64,000 nucleotides of DNA from an uncultured Cohaesibacter sp. GTDB lineage: Bacteria; Pseudomonadota; Alphaproteobacteria; Rhizobiales; Cohaesibacteraceae. The notes beneath the pieces are model-generated. The model searched no databases. It was not told the DNA's origin and saw only the letters and a program-made list of their open reading frames with translations. Positions 9,117 to 16,750 of the stretch are shown here, piece by piece (position 1 is the first letter of the stretch; the number at the start of each line of letters is the position of its first letter). The translations under genes were made by a program, and so were the position numbers. The DNA lies in contig NZ_OY782507.1 in assembly GCF_963677725.1 (NCBI RefSeq), forward strand, positions 2,728,001-2,792,000, given 5' to 3'.

Positions 9117-9665
9117 CTAAACAGCTTCGTTTGTTTTTTCCAGTTTGACAATGGTCGGCTCATGGCCGGTTGCTTTGAAAAAGGCCAACAGATCATCGCG
9201 GGCAATGGCCGTGGTGGCGGTATTTTCCAAGGGGTGGAAATTCAGCAAGTCCCATTCGAGCAAGTTGGAATCAAGCACCAGCTGGACCTTGTGGTCCTGA
9301 CGGTCATTGAAAAGCGCGAAAGGCGTGACAGAACCCGGACGAACGCCGAGCATATCCCAAAGCAGATCGGCATTGCCAAAACTGACGCGGCCGCACTCAT
9401 ATTTCCTGTGAAAGCTTTTGAGGTCGACTTCGGTGTCGTTGATGCAGACAACCAGAATCACGTTGCCCTTTTTATCCTTCAAAAACAGGTTCTTGGTGTG
9501 ACCACCGGGCAGATCCTGTTTGATCTTGTAGCTTTCATCGACGGTAAAGACCGCTTCGTGATCATAGGTCGTTGTATCAATCCCAAGAGATGTGATGAAA
9601 TCGAGAAGCTGCTGGCGGGTTGCTGCTTGCGTCTCTGCTTTGTTCTCCGGTTGGCTGTTGGTCAC
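9117..9665 (-). CDS. Prolyl-tRNA editing protein (YbaK/EbsC, ProX-type deacylase)
   Basis: The 182-residue protein has the YbaK/aminoacyl-tRNA deacylase fold. The N-terminal half holds YDHEAVFTVDES, and the signature GGHTKNLFLKDKKGN (about 54-68) includes the conserved lysine of the family. Later it shows RVSFGNADLLWDMLGVRPGSVTPFAL, typical of the free-standing alphaproteobacterial ProX enzymes that hydrolyse mischarged Ala-tRNA(Pro). The protein is cytoplasmic and has no neighbour of related function. The length is normal for the stand-alone form. The choice between Ala-tRNA(Pro) and other mischarged substrates is inferred from the family only. Confidence 0.9.
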   Translation of the reverse strand: MTNSQPENKAETQAATRQQLLDFITSLGIDTTTYDHEAVFTVDESYKIKQDLPGGHTKNLFLKDKKGNVILVVCINDTEVDLKSFHRKYECGRVSFGNADLLWDMLGVRPGSVTPFALFNDRQDHKVQLVLDSNLLEWDLLNFHPLENTATTAIARDDLLAFFKATGHEPTIVKLEKTNEAV

Positions 9666-9945
9666 GGCGGGCCTCTTTTTCGGCTGGTCATTGTATCTTA
9701 CCCAAGGTCTTAGGCATGTTTGGCGGCCCCATCAAGGAAAAGTGCGAAGGATGCTCTGTAGAAATAAGGGGGGCTTTTTGCCCCTTTGTGAAAAAAATGC
9801 ACAGTCAGTGGGAAAAAGTGTTTTTTTGTAATTTCTCTGTTGCATTTGGTCTGCAGGTCGTACATATAAGCATCCGTCGGCGACACGGAGCGTCGCCAGA
9901 CAGCGGCAACTTGTTGCTAACGGTTTGATAAACCGAATAAGTTTC

Positions 9946-10020
9946 GCGGGTGTAGCTCAGGGGTAGAGCACAACCTTGCCAAGGTTGGGGTCGTGGGTTC
10001 GAATCCCATCGCCCGCTCCA
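9946..10020 (+). tRNA. tRNA-Gly (anticodon GCC)
   Basis: A complete cloverleaf can be folded. The 7-bp acceptor stem pairs GCGGGTG with CGCCCGC and one G-T pair. The D arm contains AGCTCAGGGGTAGAGC. The anticodon stem CAACC/GGTTG encloses loop TTGCCAA with anticodon GCC. The T arm GTGGGTTCGAATCCCAT is followed by an encoded CCA. A weak -35/-10 pair (TTGCAT at 9840, CATATA at 9863) lies upstream. Confidence 0.97.
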
Positions 10021-10025
10021 TTTTG

Positions 10026-10057
10026 AAAAGCCTTCGCTGAAAAGCGAAGGCTTTTTT
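10026..10057 (+). terminator. Terminator after tRNA-Gly
   Basis: The 8-bp stem GCCTTCGC (10030-10037) and GCGAAGGC (10044-10051), extended by AAAA/TTTT pairs, ends in a T6 run. It lies six bases after the tRNA CCA end. Confidence 0.9.
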
Positions 10058-10265
10058 CGTTTTGGCTCCCTTTGAGCTCTTTTGTCGCTGTTTCAGTTGG
10101 GCTTTTTCCTCCGCGAGCCTACGCCGCTATGAGTGTCTCTGGCAGGACAATCTGCCTCAGGTCGTTGATCTGGCCGTTGACAAGGCCCCCCGTCCTTCCC
10201 TTAGATCCTTTTGGGCACTGATTTGGCACTGGTGCCCTTTCTATTTGCCTTTAAGGAATCAATTC

Positions 10266-11432
10266 ATGTCTCACTCCCTCGCCCCGTTCCAATTTTTGAC
10301 CGCTTGCGATCTTCGCTTCGGGCGTGGGGTTACGCATGCCGCGCTTGATGAGCTTGCCGGGCTTGGGGGGCGTCTGTTGCTGGTGCAAGGGCGCGATGGA
10401 TCGCGGGCCGATTGGTTGGCAGATGCCTTGAAAGAGCGGGGGGCGGTGGTCTGTCGTTTTTCGGTGGAGCGGGAGCCTGACTTGCCAATGATCGAGGCGG
10501 GGCTTGACGTCGCCCGCGATGCCTGCGTGGAGGCGGTTGTCGCCCTTGGGGGTGGTGCCGTGATTGATGCGGGCAAGGCGCTGGCCGGTCTCATTCCCTC
10601 GACGCGCCCGATCATGGATCATTTGGAAGTGGTGGGGCGCGGATTGCCGCTTGAGGCACGGCCTTTGCCATTTGCGGCCCTGCCGACCACGGCGGGGACC
10701 GGGGCGGAGGTGACCAAGAATGCGGTGATTGCAGTGCCCGATGCCAAGCGCAAGGTGAGCCTTCGCGACCGCCACATGCTGCCGGATCTGGCGATTGTCG
10801 ACCCGTCACTGACCGATCATTTGCCCAAGCCAATCACCCTGGCGAGCGGTCTGGATGCGGTAACCCAGGTGATTGAGCCTTATTTGTCCTGCAAAGCCAA
10901 TCGTTTGACCGATGCGCTCTGTCGCGATGCGATTCCGCAAGGGGTGCGCGCGCTGGTGTCATTGATGGAAGTGGAAAGTGAGGCTGCGCGGGATGATTTG
11001 GCCTGGACGAGCCTTTGTGGTGGTCTGGCGCTGGCCAATGCGGGCCTTGGTGCCGTGCATGGCTTTGCCGGAGTGCTGGGCGGCGTGACGGGGGCTGCCC
11101 ATGGTGCCATTTGCGGCGCATTGCTGCCCCATGTGCTTGAGGCCAATGAAGCGGCCTTGAAGGCATTGTCGGGCAAGGAAGAAGGGCTTGCGCGGATCGC
11201 CGCTGTGCGGGGCTGGATTGGGGATGCTTTGGATTGCGGTGCAGACGAGGCCTTTGACTGTCTGGCTAGCTGGTCGCGGGCGCAAGGTCTGCCCGGTTTG
11301 GGCATGCTCGGGCTTAACGAGGCGATGATCGGCGATATTGCCGAGCAATCGCGGATATCCTCCTCCATGAAGGGCAATCCGGTGGACCTTGATAGCGATG
11401 TGCTCGGAGCGATTCTGAGGCGTGCAATGTGA
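10266..11432 (+). CDS. Iron-containing alcohol dehydrogenase family protein
   Basis: This 388-residue cytoplasmic oxidoreductase belongs to the group III, metal-dependent alcohol dehydrogenases. The nucleotide-binding region shows ALGGGAVIDAGKALAG (about 94-109) and PFAALPTTAGTGAEVTKNAV (about 136-155). The metal site appears as VHGFAGVLGGVTGAAHGAICGA, with the histidines spaced as in the family. The start at 10266 is preceded by AAGGA; the frame is open back to 10062, but that region follows the tRNA terminator and is unlikely to be translated. Substrate cannot be deduced; maleylacetate reductase-like and butanol dehydrogenase-like enzymes share these motifs. It converges with the dctPQM operon. 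Confidence 0.9.
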   Translation: MSHSLAPFQFLTACDLRFGRGVTHAALDELAGLGGRLLLVQGRDGSRADWLADALKERGAVVCRFSVEREPDLPMIEAGLDVARDACVEAVVALGGGAVIDAGKALAGLIPSTRPIMDHLEVVGRGLPLEARPLPFAALPTTAGTGAEVTKNAVIAVPDAKRKVSLRDRHMLPDLAIVDPSLTDHLPKPITLASGLDAVTQVIEPYLSCKANRLTDALCRDAIPQGVRALVSLMEVESEAARDDLAWTSLCGGLALANAGLGAVHGFAGVLGGVTGAAHGAICGALLPHVLEANEAALKALSGKEEGLARIAAVRGWIGDALDCGADEAFDCLASWSRAQGLPGLGMLGLNEAMIGDIAEQSRISSSMKGNPVDLDSDVLGAILRRAM

Positions 11433-11450
11433 GCTTCTGCTCTTTTGCAT

Positions 11451-11479
11451 AAAAAAGCGGCCCCTTATGAGGGGGCCGC
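11451..11479 (-). terminator. Terminator of the dctPQM operon
   Basis: The 8-bp GC stem GCGGCCCC (11457-11464) and GGGGCCGC (11472-11479) is followed on the minus strand by six T residues (AAAAAA at 11451-11456). It lies about 30 bp after the dctM stop. Confidence 0.85.
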
Positions 11480-11507
11480 AAGTTTGTCTTGGAGGTAATT
11501 CTTGTTC

Positions 11508-12782
11508 CTATTTGAACAGGTTAGGCAAAGTGGTTGAAATGGCCGGGGTCATGGTGATGAAGATCAGAGCCGCCATAAGGGACAGCAGATAGGGCATGGT
11601 TGCCTTCATGACCTTTTCAAGCGGCACCTTGGTGATGGCACTGGCGACGAATAGGTCGAGACCAACCGGTGGGGTGATGCAGCCGATGGCAAGGTTCATG
11701 ACCATGACAACACCGAAATGGATCGGGTCGATGCCCATGGTGATGGCGACCGGCAGGAAGATCGGGGTGAGAATCACCACCGCTGCGGACGCATTCACCA
11801 AGGTGCCAAGCACCAGCAGCAACACGTTCATGATCAAGAGGAACAGCACCGGAGACGAGGTGAAATCGGTCACGGCCTGGCCGACCATGTGCGGGATCTG
11901 CAGGTTGGTCATCAGCCAGCCAAAGATCTTGGAGGCACCCACAAGGAACATGATCAGCGTGGTGCCGATCACGGCCTTGAAGATGATCTGCGGGAAATCC
12001 TTGAGGCTCAGCTCACGATAGACGAACAGGCCGATAACGATGCCATAGACCGCTGCAACAGCGGCGGCTTCAGTTGGCGTGAAGATACCGGAATAAATGC
12101 CGCCGATGATGATGACCGGGGTCATCAGCGCCCAGAAGGCATCTTTTACGGCTTTGGCCAGTTTCACGCATGAGAAGTTGCCTTCGGGTGGGATTTTGTT
12201 TTTCTTGGCAAGATACCAGCCCATGGCGCACATGACGCCACCCATGATCAGGCCCGGCAGGACACCGGCCATGAAGAGGTCACCAATCGAGACGTTTGCA
12301 ATGACGCCATAGACCACGAAGGTGATGGAAGGAGGGATCACGATGCCAACGGTACCGGCGGCTGCGACGATGCCGGTGGCCATTTCGCGTTTGTAGCCCT
12401 TCTGCTCCATTTCGTTGACCATGGTGGAGCCGATGGCTGCGGTGGTGGCGGCAGACGAGCCGGAAATGGCGGCAAAGAACATGCCGGCAACGGCAACGGC
12501 CTGTGCCAGACCACCGGTGAAGGAGCCGACCATGGCCTGGGCGACATTGACCAGACGGGAGGTCACACCACCAGCCGACATGAAGGCTCCTGCCAGCATG
12601 AAGAATGGCACGGCCATGAAGGAGAAGGAATCAATGCCGGAGAAGAGGTTGTTGACGATCAGGACCTGAGGCAGATCCATATAGACGAACAGCACCAGAG
12701 AGACCGACAGGGCCAGCGCATAAGCCACCGGAACACCGATCAGTGCCATAGCGATAAAGGCGAGAATGAGGACGGTTTCCAT
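11508..12782 (-). CDS. dctM: TRAP dicarboxylate transporter large permease DctM
   Basis: The 424-residue integral membrane protein is the large, ion-coupled subunit of a TRAP transporter, with about twelve membrane segments. Family hallmarks are FMLAGAFMSAGGVTSRLV, AAISGSSAATTAAIGSTMV, GIVIPPSITFVVYG and AIGCITPPVGLDLFVAS. It follows dctQ by six bases. With DctP and DctQ it forms a sodium-driven uptake system in the inner membrane. Control by DctB/DctD, encoded close by, supports C4-dicarboxylates such as succinate, malate and fumarate as substrates; the permease itself does not reveal specificity. Confidence 0.93.
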   Translation of the reverse strand: METVLILAFIAMALIGVPVAYALALSVSLVLFVYMDLPQVLIVNNLFSGIDSFSFMAVPFFMLAGAFMSAGGVTSRLVNVAQAMVGSFTGGLAQAVAVAGMFFAAISGSSAATTAAIGSTMVNEMEQKGYKREMATGIVAAAGTVGIVIPPSITFVVYGVIANVSIGDLFMAGVLPGLIMGGVMCAMGWYLAKKNKIPPEGNFSCVKLAKAVKDAFWALMTPVIIIGGIYSGIFTPTEAAAVAAVYGIVIGLFVYRELSLKDFPQIIFKAVIGTTLIMFLVGASKIFGWLMTNLQIPHMVGQAVTDFTSSPVLFLLIMNVLLLVLGTLVNASAAVVILTPIFLPVAITMGIDPIHFGVVMVMNLAIGCITPPVGLDLFVASAITKVPLEKVMKATMPYLLSLMAALIFITMTPAISTTLPNLFK

Positions 12783-12788
12783 AGGGGC

Positions 12789-13280
12789 TTATCCTTCTGC
12801 TTGCTCGGAATTGCCGAGCGACTTGAAGATCTTCACAGTGTCCTTGATGTGATACATCAGCATCAGGACGCCAGACACTGGCATGATGGCATAGACATAG
12901 CTCATGGGCAGGCCAAGACCAGGAGAGGTCTGGAATGTCATGGTCTCGGTCATTTTCCAGCCCTGTACGATCAGCAGCAGGATGAAGACATAGCCACATG
13001 CATTGATGAAGAGATTGAGCAAGAAGCCCGGTTTGGTGCCGTTCAGGATGCGCGGCAGCAGCTCCACGGCCAGATGGCCGTCTTCGCCCATGATCAGGGC
13101 AGATCCCAGGAAGACCACCCAGACAAAGAGGAAGCGTGCCAGCTCTTCTGACCATTCAAAGGAAAAGCCGAAAATGTAACGGGTGATGACCTGCATGAAG
13201 ATGATTGCCAGCATGACAATCATGGCGGTCACCGAAATTCCGTAGAGCAGTTTTCGCAGGGACTTGAAAATGATATCCAT
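12789..13280 (-). CDS. dctQ: TRAP transporter small permease DctQ
   Basis: This 163-residue protein has four predicted membrane segments and the DctQ signature FSFEWSEELARFLFVWVVFLG near residues 35-55. It contacts DctM and probably helps dock the DctP-substrate complex. It is separated from dctM by six bases, and from dctP by an unusually long 414-bp spacer containing hairpins. The C-terminus is cytoplasmic and acidic. Confidence 0.92.
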   Translation of the reverse strand: MDIIFKSLRKLLYGISVTAMIVMLAIIFMQVITRYIFGFSFEWSEELARFLFVWVVFLGSALIMGEDGHLAVELLPRILNGTKPGFLLNLFINACGYVFILLLIVQGWKMTETMTFQTSPGLGLPMSYVYAIMPVSGVLMLMYHIKDTVKIFKSLGNSEQAEG

Positions 13281-13694
13281 CGCCTAAGACCTTCTGAGGC
13301 ACTCTCAGGCCGGATTGCCATGCCCGAACTGTGCCATGTGCCATATTGTTGATGGGACCACATGCCGTGGCCCGGTTCTGCTCATCCCGCAGGAAGGGGC
13401 TTGAGCCTGTCTGTTGTTGTCTGGTCCGGATCCGGTTGGGATCCTCATCAGACCGTGCCCGACTGTCGTCCCCAGGCGCATGAAGCGGTGTGGTGCGACT
13501 TGGTATTTGGTGACTGGATTGGCAAGAGCGTTGCGTGTTCCGGTGGCCTTTGCGGGCTTTTGGTGCGTGGCATGCACCATAGCGACCAGGACGGCTCTCG
13601 ATTGGCTTCACGCCCCGTCAGACCCCGTGGGTAGGGGAGGTTTAGGGGAAGAGACGGGGCGTAAAACTCTTTTAGGATCAATAAGATGGAGGTC
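13281..13694 (-). other. Long dctP-dctQ spacer with hairpins
   Basis: This 414-bp region within the dctPQM operon has no supportable gene on either strand. It holds a 10-bp inverted repeat ACGCCCCGTC (13610-13619) and GACGGGGCGT (13653-13662) just after dctP, and a TGGTGC/GCACCA hairpin at about 13561-13579. Neither has a terminal T-run in the leftward direction. Such structures could stabilise the dctP message or reduce read-through, giving more binding protein than permease. This role is inferred. Confidence 0.45.
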
Positions 13695-14675
13695 TTATTT
13701 GGCGCGCAAAGCGTTGATCTTGTCGATATTTTCCTGACCGACGGTTTTTGCGAACATTTCGATCACAGGAGCAGTTGCTTCTGCAAATTTGGAACGATCA
13801 ACTTCGATCACTTCCATTTTGCCAGTAGCCTTGATCTGATCCCAGTATTCGTTGTCCTGCTCTTCGGAGATCTGACGCTGCCAAGCGATGGCTTCTTTTG
13901 CAGCTTCTTCGATGATTTTCTTCTGCTCATCATTCAGCTTGCCCCAAGAAATCATGGACATGACCATTGGTTCTGGAGAATAAGCGTGCGCGGTTTTGGA
14001 AGCGTATTTCTGAACTTCGAAGAAGCGCTTGGTGAAGATGTGAGCGGATGGGTTTTCCTGACCGTCAACGGTGCCCTGCTGCATGGCAGAGTAGAGTTCG
14101 CTGAAGGCCATCGGGGTTGGGGAGGCGCCAAGAGACTTCATCATTTCAACGAAGATCTTGTTGGTCATGACGCGCATTTTCAGGTCAGCCAGATCTGCAG
14201 GGGTCTTGATCGGATGGGTGTTGTTGGTCATGTGGCGGATGCCGTTTTCCATGTAGCCCAACAGTTTGATACCGCGACCTTCAAGGGATTTGCCCAGTTC
14301 CATGCCGACGCTATCGAGAGATTTGTAAGCGTGCTGACGATCTTCGAACAGGAATGGCAAATCGAAGATGGAGATTTGTGGCTGGAACTGACCCAGAACG
14401 GCCGTGCCGACCAGTGCCATGTCAACAGCACCGAAAACCATGCCTTCAATCAGGTCTTTCTGACCACCAAGCTGGGAGCTTGGGAAGACTTTGATTTCGA
14501 TTTTGCCGTCGCTTTTTTCTTTGACCAGCTCGGCAAATTTGTTAGCGCCCTTCCCGTATGGGTGGGACGGAACAGCAATGTGGCCGAGTTTGAGGGTGAC
14601 ATCAGCAGCCCATGCTGGCACTGCCATAGCAGCTGCCACGAGACCGGCACCGAGAATACTTGCAAGACGGTTCAT
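13695..14675 (-). CDS. dctP: TRAP C4-dicarboxylate-binding protein DctP
   Basis: The 326-residue periplasmic receptor begins with a signal peptide ending AWAADVTLK. The body matches DctP: LKLGHIAVPSHPYGKGANKF, GGQKDLIEGMVFGAVDMALV, KMRVMTNKIFVEMMKSLGA (with the arginine that usually binds the ligand carboxylate) and MQQGTVDGQENPSAHIFTKRFFEVQKY. The length is standard. It is the first gene of dctPQM and is expected to be transcribed from the sigma54 promoter at 14852-14867, about 180 bp upstream. The nearby dctD and dctB genes indicate C4-dicarboxylate induction. Confidence 0.94.
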   Translation of the reverse strand: MNRLASILGAGLVAAAMAVPAWAADVTLKLGHIAVPSHPYGKGANKFAELVKEKSDGKIEIKVFPSSQLGGQKDLIEGMVFGAVDMALVGTAVLGQFQPQISIFDLPFLFEDRQHAYKSLDSVGMELGKSLEGRGIKLLGYMENGIRHMTNNTHPIKTPADLADLKMRVMTNKIFVEMMKSLGASPTPMAFSELYSAMQQGTVDGQENPSAHIFTKRFFEVQKYASKTAHAYSPEPMVMSMISWGKLNDEQKKIIEEAAKEAIAWQRQISEEQDNEYWDQIKATGKMEVIEVDRSKFAEATAPVIEMFAKTVGQENIDKINALRAK

Positions 14676-14851
14676 AATAACCTCCCTAACTTGCTAATTT
14701 CTGATTTGGTCGAGGCGGTGTATCGATACAACAGCCCTGACCAACGAAATGGCTGCAAACCATTTGGCGATTTGCAGAAGTTCCAAGGGAACGCGGCTGG
14801 CGAATGTGACAATCCGCACAAAGGGCGTCCCATAATGGATGCCCTTTTGAT

Positions 14852-14867
14852 AGCAAGGCCCGTGCCA
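14852..14867 (-). promoter_or_regulatory. Sigma54 promoter of dctPQM
   Basis: On the minus strand the sequence reads TGGCACGGGCCTTGCT, an exact match to TGGCACR-N4-TTGCW. It points at dctP, whose start is about 180 bp away. The neighbouring response regulator DctD is a sigma54 activator, so the pairing is coherent. Confidence 0.9.
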
Positions 14868-15086
14868 AGGGTGCCGGACCTCGCCTTTAGGATAAGAGGG
14901 GATGTTATTTCAGAATTTGAACCTATCTGTTCATTTGCAGAAATATTGTGTGTTTTCAATCATCAGGCAGCAATTCTGCGGATTGGGATGAGGCAAGGTG
15001 ACGCGCAAACAGTGGGTTTGAGCGCCTTTTGGAGGGCTCAACCGGCGTAATGATGGCAATCCTTTTGCAACGTGGTAGGAAAAGTT

Positions 15087-15134
15087 GTGCGGATTTCCAG
15101 ACAAGGGGTATGGTACTTGTCTGGACGGTCGCAC
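15087..15134. promoter_or_regulatory. Symmetric 48-bp dyad in the dctP/dctD divergent region
   Basis: GTGCG-N5-CCAGACAAG-N10-CTTGTCTGG-N5-CGCAC is perfectly symmetric: the inner 9-bp arms (15097-15105, 15116-15124) and outer 5-bp arms (15087-15091, 15130-15134) share one centre at 15110/15111. It lies about 220 bp behind the dctP sigma54 promoter and about 245 bp before dctD. It could be the DctD enhancer or the site of another dimeric regulator. Confidence 0.6.
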
Positions 15135-15377
15135 AGATTCTTTGGCATATGCGGATCAAGGGACCGGAAGGCGGGGAGGGGCAAACAAGTTTTCATGCTC
15201 TGGGCGACATGCATCAAAGCGTCAGAGACATGACTTGTCCTAAAGATCCAGCGAGGATCATTGGGAGCCTGTATAAAGAGTATGAAATGATCCGGAGTGG
15301 CGACATCTGTTGCCGCGATCGGGTCGGCAGGCACAGAAAGGACGCAGCAAGCCAGCGGCTGCGGCACAGTGTGACAG

Positions 15378-16718
15378 ATGGATATTGCCATTATCTATGT
15401 TGAAGACGACAAGAGCGTTCAGTTTGCCTATCAGCAATCGATGAAGATGGCTGGTTTCACCGTGCAGCCGGTCGGCACTGCGGAAGCTGGCCTTGAACTG
15501 GTGAAAAAGAATCGTGAAGTGATTGTCGTTTCCGATATCCGTTTGCCGGGCATGTCGGGCATCGAATTGATGCATCAGGTGCTGAAAATCGATGAAGACA
15601 TACCGATTGTTCTGGTCACTGGCCATGGAGATGTGGAGATGGCGGTCAATGCCATCAAGCATGGCGCCTATGATTTCATTGAAAAGCCGTGCAGCAGCGA
15701 ACGCCTGACCGAGGTGCTTAAACGCGCGATCGAGAAAAGACGGTTGGTGCTGGAAAATCAACAGCTGCGGTTGGCACAAAAGACCCGCAAGGGGCCGACC
15801 ATGATTGGTCAGAGCAAGGCCATGCAGCAGATCCGTGAAACCCTGCTGAATATTTCCGATACCAATGCGGATGTTCTGATTCAGGGTGAAACCGGCACGG
15901 GCAAGGAAGTGGTTGCCAATTGCATCCATATGTGGAGCAGCCGGCGCGATGGTCATTTCGTGCCTCTCAATTGCGCCTCTTTTCCCGATACTTTGTTTGA
16001 AAGCGAGATGTTTGGTCACGAGGCCGGGGCCTTTACCGGCGCTTCCAAGAAGCGCATTGGCAAGATCGAACATGCCAATCAGGGCACCTTGTTTCTCGAT
16101 GAGATCGAGAGCATGCCGCTTGATATTCAGGCGAAGTTTCTGCGTGTGCTGCAAGAGCGCAGTGTCGAGCGGTTGGGTGACAACAAGATTATTCCCGTTG
16201 ATTGCCGGGTGGTTGCGGCGACCAAGGAGAATCTGTTCGATCTCAGCCAGCAGAAGGAATTCCGCCTTGATCTTTATTATCGGCTCAATGTCGTTACCAT
16301 CGACCTGCCGCCTTTAAGGGACCGGCGCGAGGATATTCCCGAGCTGTTCTATTATTTTGCCAGCGAGGCAGCGCAACATTATAACCGCCCCGTGCCCGAC
16401 ATTCAGCCAGAGCTCTTGATCTGGCTGCAAACGCAGGATTGGCCGGGCAACGTTCGGGAGTTGAAGCATACCGCTGATCGTTATGTGCTGGGATTGTTTG
16501 CACCCGATATCGACGGGGTCGTTCTGAGCGATGATCATCGGATGGGCTTGTCGGAGTCTCTTGATGCTTTTGAGAAGAAGATGATCGAAGGAGCCTTGCG
16601 GCAGCATCGGGGTCATGTGGGTTCGGCGGCCAAGCAACTGCTTTTGCCGCGCAAAACCCTTTATGACAAGCTCAACCGTCATGGCATTCAGCCAGAAGAC
16701 TTTCGTACAGCGGAATAG
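15378..16718 (+). CDS. dctD: C4-dicarboxylate response regulator DctD (sigma54 activator)
   Basis: This 446-residue NtrC-type regulator has a receiver domain (1-120) with phospho-acceptor Asp53 in SDIRLPGMSG. The central AAA+ domain (about 143-370) has Walker A GETGTGKE, the sigma54-contacting loop GAFTGA and Walker B GTLFLDEIE. A C-terminal Fis-type helix-turn-helix follows (HVGSAAKQLLLPRKTLYDKL). It activates sigma54 promoters, presumably dctP at 14852. It is divergent from dctP and converges on dctB, which is unusual because dctB and dctD are more often co-directional. The start at 15378 has only a weak ribosome site. Confidence 0.93.
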   Translation: MDIAIIYVEDDKSVQFAYQQSMKMAGFTVQPVGTAEAGLELVKKNREVIVVSDIRLPGMSGIELMHQVLKIDEDIPIVLVTGHGDVEMAVNAIKHGAYDFIEKPCSSERLTEVLKRAIEKRRLVLENQQLRLAQKTRKGPTMIGQSKAMQQIRETLLNISDTNADVLIQGETGTGKEVVANCIHMWSSRRDGHFVPLNCASFPDTLFESEMFGHEAGAFTGASKKRIGKIEHANQGTLFLDEIESMPLDIQAKFLRVLQERSVERLGDNKIIPVDCRVVAATKENLFDLSQQKEFRLDLYYRLNVVTIDLPPLRDRREDIPELFYYFASEAAQHYNRPVPDIQPELLIWLQTQDWPGNVRELKHTADRYVLGLFAPDIDGVVLSDDHRMGLSESLDAFEKKMIEGALRQHRGHVGSAAKQLLLPRKTLYDKLNRHGIQPEDFRTAE

Positions 16719-16750
16719 CGGAATAAATGCATCGGATCGCTTGCGCGGGC

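Noticed and set aside
9946-10020. tRNA-Gly gene as an integration site for a mobile element
   Set aside because: No integrase, direct repeat of the tRNA 3' end or foreign gene cluster was seen beside it.
13686-15050. A 454-codon open frame opposite dctP that runs into the dctP promoter region
   Set aside because: dctP is certain and the opposing frame has no recognisable domain; it also crosses the sigma54 promoter.
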